Shown: one piece after another, positions 3,884 through 5,494 of the stretch
How the letters are laid out: each line of letters starts with the position of its first letter
How positions within the stretch are numbered: the first letter of the stretch is position 1
Assembly: GCA_017398245.1 (NCBI GenBank)
Contig: JAFQGN010000348.1
Coordinates: forward strand, 1 to 5,494
Direction: 5' to 3'
From: Clostridia bacterium
Lineage (GTDB): Bacteria; Bacillota_A; Clostridia; Christensenellales; Aristaeellaceae
Length of the DNA: 5,494 nucleotides
Made by a program: the position numbers and the translations under genes
Notes under the pieces: generated by a model
What the model saw: the letters and a program-made list of their open reading frames with translations, nothing else
Told to the model about the DNA's origin: nothing
Database searches by the model: none

Positions 3884-5431
3884 TCAGCCGTTCTGTGCAT
3901 CATAAGCGCTCTGGTAGATGTCCAGATAGTAATCCAGTTCAGCGCGCTTCAGGTTTTCGGTATACTCTTCCCAGCTGCCCTCTGCAATGCCATTAACAAG
4001 CCAGTCCGCCATATAGGTGGAAGTAATGGTCTGCAGGTCATTGAGAATGATCGCGGCTTCGGCATTCTCTTCCGGATCGAGCTTAGTGAAGTAGAACGCG
4101 TTGCCGTCTTCTTCGGAGACGCGCTTGCTGACAACAGCTTCATCATCCACAACGCGGGTGAAGGCATCCGGCACGATCAGGCGGGACTGCAGTTCATCGG
4201 AGATGTAATACAGGCCGGTATCGATAACCGCATTGATGCGCTGCCATTCTTCAACACCGTAGCCTTCCGGCACGATGAACGTGTAGGTGCCGTCATCGTT
4301 CTTTTCCAGAGCAACGCCATAATCACCAAAGTAAGAACGGACGGAATAGTCTTCGCGATACCACAGGTCCAGGAAGCGCATGGCGGCTTCGGGGTTTTCG
4401 CAATTGGTGGTAATCTGCGCGCCATGGCCCTTATAGGTCAGCGCATTGTACGGAGTGTTGGAGGAAACAGGCGCAATGCCCTCTTCCGCCGCAACCTGAT
4501 CGATGCAGATATACTCCATATCATACTGGCTGCCTACCCATTCATTGGCAGACCATGCGATCGATACGCCGCACACTTCGGCTTCCGGATCACGCGCAAT
4601 GGAAGACCAGGTGCTGTAATCCAGCGTCAGCGTTTCCTCATAGAGGAGGCCTTCGGCAAACAGCTCGTGCAGATAAGCGACCGTATCGCGGAAATCTTCC
4701 GTCGCCGGCAGATACACGAACTGGCCGTCCTTGCAGGAAGTAGTCTGAATATCACTGTAATTTCCATATGCGCCCATCATTCGGGTGATATGCGTCATCA
4801 GGAAATTGAAGCTGTTGGGAATGGTGAACGGGATCTCGTCGTTAGGATCGCCGTTGCCGTTGGCGTCCTGCTCCTTAAAGGCGCGCAGAACGTTGGTCAG
4901 CTCGTCAAAGGTCTTCGGGGCTTCCAGGCCAAGCCTGTCCAGCCACGTCTTGTTGATATAGTATTTGCGGTGAGTGGCCGGACGGAACGCCCAGCGAGTG
5001 GGCAGACCATAGATGCTGCCGTCCAGTTCCGTCGCAAAGGTGACCATGTCCGGATACGCTTCAAACATCGCTTTGATATTCGGCGCGTGCTCTTCGATCA
5101 GGTCGTTAAGCGGCTGGAAGAAATAACTGTAGGTGGCATAATCGCTCTGGTTGATTGCGCCGATGAACACATCCGGCAGATCTCCCTCCGTTGCCAGGAT
5201 GACGTTCTTCACTTCGTTCCAGGTCGTGCTCGTGTAGGTCGTCCAGTTCACTTTCACATTGGCTTCTTCGCAGAGTTCGTTCAAAAACGCCTTGTCTTCC
5301 GGGGCCGTGGACACCGCCTGCAGGATCAGAACCACATCGAGTTCGACGGGTTCTTCCTCCGCAAGCGCAGGAACAGCAAACGTGCCGAGGCAGAGCAGGA
5401 AGGTCAGGAACAGTGCGACGAATCTCTTCAT
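3884..5431 (-). CDS. Extracellular carbohydrate-binding protein of an ABC importer (family 1, LplA/YtcQ-like; 515 aa)
   Basis: Secreted substrate-binding component that delivers a sugar or oligosaccharide to membrane permeases. The N-terminus is a signal peptide: MKR, a hydrophobic core (4-20), and PALA before EEE, giving a type I cleavage site after Ala24. Family features include PLNDLIEEHAPNIKAMFE (107-124), DGSIYGLP (137-144), TWLDRLGLEAPKTFDELTNVL (162-182) and the acidic loop DANGNGDPNDE (189-199), an EF-hand-like calcium loop common in the large LplA/YtcQ group. The length of about 515 residues also fits that group. ATG at 5431 has AAGGGAG 8 bases upstream. The gene follows 34 bases after the end of a YtcP/LplC-like permease gene, the normal permease-permease-binding-protein order, so it is probably expressed from a promoter outside the window. 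It lacks a clear lipobox, unlike many Gram-positive binding proteins. The sugar bound is unknown. Confidence 0.9.
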   Translation of the reverse strand: MKRFVALFLTFLLCLGTFAVPALAEEEPVELDVVLILQAVSTAPEDKAFLNELCEEANVKVNWTTYTSTTWNEVKNVILATEGDLPDVFIGAINQSDYATYSYFFQPLNDLIEEHAPNIKAMFEAYPDMVTFATELDGSIYGLPTRWAFRPATHRKYYINKTWLDRLGLEAPKTFDELTNVLRAFKEQDANGNGDPNDEIPFTIPNSFNFLMTHITRMMGAYGNYSDIQTTSCKDGQFVYLPATEDFRDTVAYLHELFAEGLLYEETLTLDYSTWSSIARDPEAEVCGVSIAWSANEWVGSQYDMEYICIDQVAAEEGIAPVSSNTPYNALTYKGHGAQITTNCENPEAAMRFLDLWYREDYSVRSYFGDYGVALEKNDDGTYTFIVPEGYGVEEWQRINAVIDTGLYYISDELQSRLIVPDAFTRVVDDEAVVSKRVSEEDGNAFYFTKLDPEENAEAAIILNDLQTITSTYMADWLVNGIAEGSWEEYTENLKRAELDYYLDIYQSAYDAQNG

Positions 5432-5465
5432 GGTAACAACTCCCTTCTAATATATCCGCGGGCTC

Positions 5466-5494
5466 TCAGCCCTTAACAGATCCGATCATAACTC
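5466..5494 (-). CDS. Carbohydrate ABC transporter permease, last codons only (YtcP/LplC-like, partial)
   Basis: In the frame ending at TGA (5468-5466) the last complete codons read VMIGSVKG, preceded by a split codon ending GA that would fit Gly. A C-terminus of the type KGVMIGAVKG is characteristic of YtcP/LplC-type sugar permeases (MalG-like inner-membrane subunits), which normally lie just before an LplA/YtcQ-type binding protein, exactly the position here. Only eight full residues are visible, so the call rests on this tail plus context. GGGCT and AGCCC make a small 5-bp hairpin across the stop codon, probably without meaning. Confidence 0.6.

Noticed and set aside
5360..5431. Cys14 of the solute-binding protein as a lipoprotein cleavage site
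   Set aside because: The preceding residues Leu-Leu do not match a lipobox, and a type I site follows at residue 24.
4424..5476. 350-codon open frame on the plus strand
   Set aside because: It lies antisense to the solute-binding protein gene, which has a signal peptide, family motifs and a ribosome binding site; the antisense product has none.

Overview
The window is about 5.5 kb of fairly GC-rich bacterial DNA with strong Shine-Dalgarno sites, sigma-A-type promoters and short intergenic gaps. The family mix is an HxlR regulator with a nitroreductase, paired ABC-2 permeases, and an LplA/YtcQ-type sugar-binding protein behind a YtcP-type permease. This fits a Firmicutes (Clostridia-like) gut or anaerobic bacterium. 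The placement is an inference from style, not from a marker gene. No tRNA, rRNA, CRISPR array, insertion sequence or phage gene was seen.

Layout from left to right. Positions 1-1058 (minus strand) hold the start of an ABC-2-type exporter operon. Reading in the direction of transcription there is a near-consensus promoter (1058-1030), a strong ribosome binding site, a 34-codon GTG-started leader ORF (998-894), an intrinsic terminator (862-825), and then directly the ribosome binding site and ORF of a DUF990-like membrane permease (811-29). Its stop codon overlaps the start of a second gene (39 to beyond the left edge). This is the architecture of ribosome-controlled transcription attenuation and is the most interesting part of the window. 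Positions 2221-1067 (minus) encode an MFS transporter with no terminator of its own before the attenuator leader.

Positions 2384-3305 (plus) hold a two-gene operon divergent from the MFS gene. It encodes an HxlR/DUF24 winged-helix regulator with an N-terminal Cys-Pro and an FMN-dependent nitroreductase-family protein, with a 19-bp palindrome over the -10 box. The arrangement recalls the thiol-based redox and electrophile switches HypR-HypO and YodB-YodC of Bacillus subtilis.

Positions 5494-3417 (minus) are the end of a carbohydrate ABC importer operon: the last codons of a YtcP/LplC-like permease, a secreted family-1 solute-binding protein with a calcium-loop-like motif, a stable stem-loop with a cUUCGg tetraloop, and a small VOC (glyoxalase-fold) metalloprotein. 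A long stem-loop terminator (3369-3402) separates this operon from the convergent nitroreductase operon.

Functionally the left two thirds look like a stress and xenobiotic defence patch: two exporters, an oxidoreductase, a redox-type regulator, and an inducible leader that probably senses translation. The right third is nutrient uptake. Assignments rest on reading motifs and signals by eye; no database search was possible.
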